Shown: positions 63,377 through 64,000 of the stretch, in pieces | Position numbering within the stretch: the stretch's first letter is position 1 | Layout of the letters: every line of letters begins with the position of its first letter | DNA from: Arthrobacter silviterrae | GTDB taxonomy: Bacteria; Actinomycetota; Actinomycetes; Actinomycetales; Micrococcaceae | Length of the DNA: 64,000 nucleotides | Assembly: GCF_011045165.1 (NCBI RefSeq) | Contig: NZ_JAAKZI010000018.1 | Location: 1 to 64,000, forward strand | Reading direction: 5' to 3' | Position numbers and translations under genes: made by a program | The notes under the pieces: model-generated | Seen by the model: the letters and a program-made list of their open reading frames with translations, nothing else | Told to the model about the DNA's origin: nothing | Databases searched by the model: none

Positions 63377-64000
63377 CTAGGGGGCGTCGATGATGCGGTA
63401 GGCGTAGCCCTGCTCGGCCAGGAAGCGCTGGCGCTTCGCAGCGAAATCCGCGTCGATCGTGTCGCGGGCCACGAGGGCGTAAAAGCGCGCGGTGCGGCCG
63501 TCCGCCTTGGGGCGCATGAGCCGGCCCAGCCGCTGGGCCTCCTCTTGGCGGGAGCCAAAGGAGCCGGAGACCTGGATGGCCACGGATGCCTCGGGCAGGT
63601 CGATGGAAAAGTTGGCCACCTTGGAGACCACCAGCGTTTTCAGCAGCCCCTGCCGGAATTCCCCAAACAGCCGTTCGCGTTCCTTCACTGTGGTGCTGCC
63701 CTTGATCAGCGGGGCATCCAGCCGCCCGGCAATCTCATCCAGCTGGTCAATGTACTGGCCGATCACCAGGATTTGTTCCCCGGCGTGTTGGGCCACCAGC
63801 TTTTCAACGACGTCGGACTTGCTCTCGCTGGAGGCGCACAGCCGGTACTTGTCGGCGTCGTCGGCCATGGCATAGGCCATCCGCTCGTCCCTCGGCAGGT
63901 CAATCCGCACTTCCACGCAGTCCGCCGGGGCAATGTAGCCCTGCGACTCGATGTCCTTCCACGGGGCGTCGTACCTCTTGGGCCCAATCAGCGAAAACAC
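63377..64000 (-). CDS. XPB-like DNA helicase, C-terminal part (cut by window end)
   Basis: Only the C-terminal 207 residues are in the window; the gene continues past 64000. Present are the helicase C-terminal motifs of superfamily 2: IKGSTTVKERERLFGEF, the sequence VVSKVANFSIDLPEASVAIQ (motif V region), and QEEAQRLGRLMRPK (motif VI with arginine finger) followed by FYALVARDTID. The pattern is that of bacterial XPB/ERCC3-like helicases, which unwind DNA in repair. The N-terminal Walker A and DEAD-type motifs are not visible. Confidence 0.88.
   Translation of the reverse strand: MFSLIGPKRYDAPWKDIESQGYIAPADCVEVRIDLPRDERMAYAMADDADKYRLCASSESKSDVVEKLVAQHAGEQILVIGQYIDQLDEIAGRLDAPLIKGSTTVKERERLFGEFRQGLLKTLVVSKVANFSIDLPEASVAIQVSGSFGSRQEEAQRLGRLMRPKADGRTARFYALVARDTIDADFAAKRQRFLAEQGYAYRIIDAP

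Overview
The window is high-GC, gene-dense DNA that looks like an Actinobacterium of the Micrococcaceae (Arthrobacter-like). The reasons are the strong G/C third-position bias, the order ung / DUF3263 / LytR_C-domain gene / stand-alone groEL with a CIRCE operator, paired FemAB-type cell-wall bridge enzymes, a WXG100 gene, frequent GTG and TTG starts, and actinobacterial REP-like intergenic repeats. No rRNA, tRNA, CRISPR array, phage or transposase gene was seen. This species assignment is an inference.

Region 1 (about 1-27.4 kb) is a catabolic locus that reads as an intracellular pathway for mannose-rich N-glycans or glycopeptides. A minus-strand operon encodes GH38 alpha-mannosidase, a GH5-like glycosidase and two GH20 hexosaminidases. 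Divergent from it is an Opp/Dpp-type ABC importer (two permeases, two ATPases) with two tandem near-duplicate binding proteins, then a convergent ROK repressor. Next come GH125 exo-alpha-mannosidase, a Gfo/Idh/MocA oxidoreductase and a ThuA-like protein. After a repeat-rich gap with a small P-loop kinase come a GH18 endo-beta-N-acetylglucosaminidase and, divergent from it, a GH92 alpha-mannosidase followed by an ABC exporter. None of the glycosidases shows a signal peptide. The same 16-base operator-like sequence, with one mismatch, lies in both divergent intergenic regions, which suggests a single regulon.

Region 2 (27.4-36 kb) holds an AlkD-like DNA repair protein, a PadR / DUF1048 / drug-type ABC module, a zinc alcohol dehydrogenase, an HTH regulator coupled to an SRPBCC protein, an S10-family peptidase and a secreted CAP plus FG-GAP protein.

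Region 3 (36-44.5 kb) is an acid-catabolism cluster. It has an MHS-type transporter and a 3-hydroxybutyrate-dehydrogenase-like SDR, then a LysR regulator divergent from 3-hydroxyisobutyrate dehydrogenase, aldehyde dehydrogenase, class III CoA-transferase and enoyl-CoA hydratase.

Region 4 (44.6-64 kb) is more housekeeping in character: a MacB/FtsX-like ABC pair, two FemAB proteins, ThrE exporter, siderophore-interacting protein, Ung, DUF3263 and LytR_C proteins, a TM2 protein, groEL with CIRCE, an RNase H fusion, WXG100, a two-component system, a TetR / maleylpyruvate-isomerase-like pair, a methyltransferase and the C-terminal part of an XPB-like helicase cut by the window end.

The most unusual non-coding features are three intergenic arrays (38.5, 44.5 and 63.2 kb) built from one 32-bp-period unit in inverted orientation around a central loop. 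Each ends next to the stop codon of a minus-strand gene.
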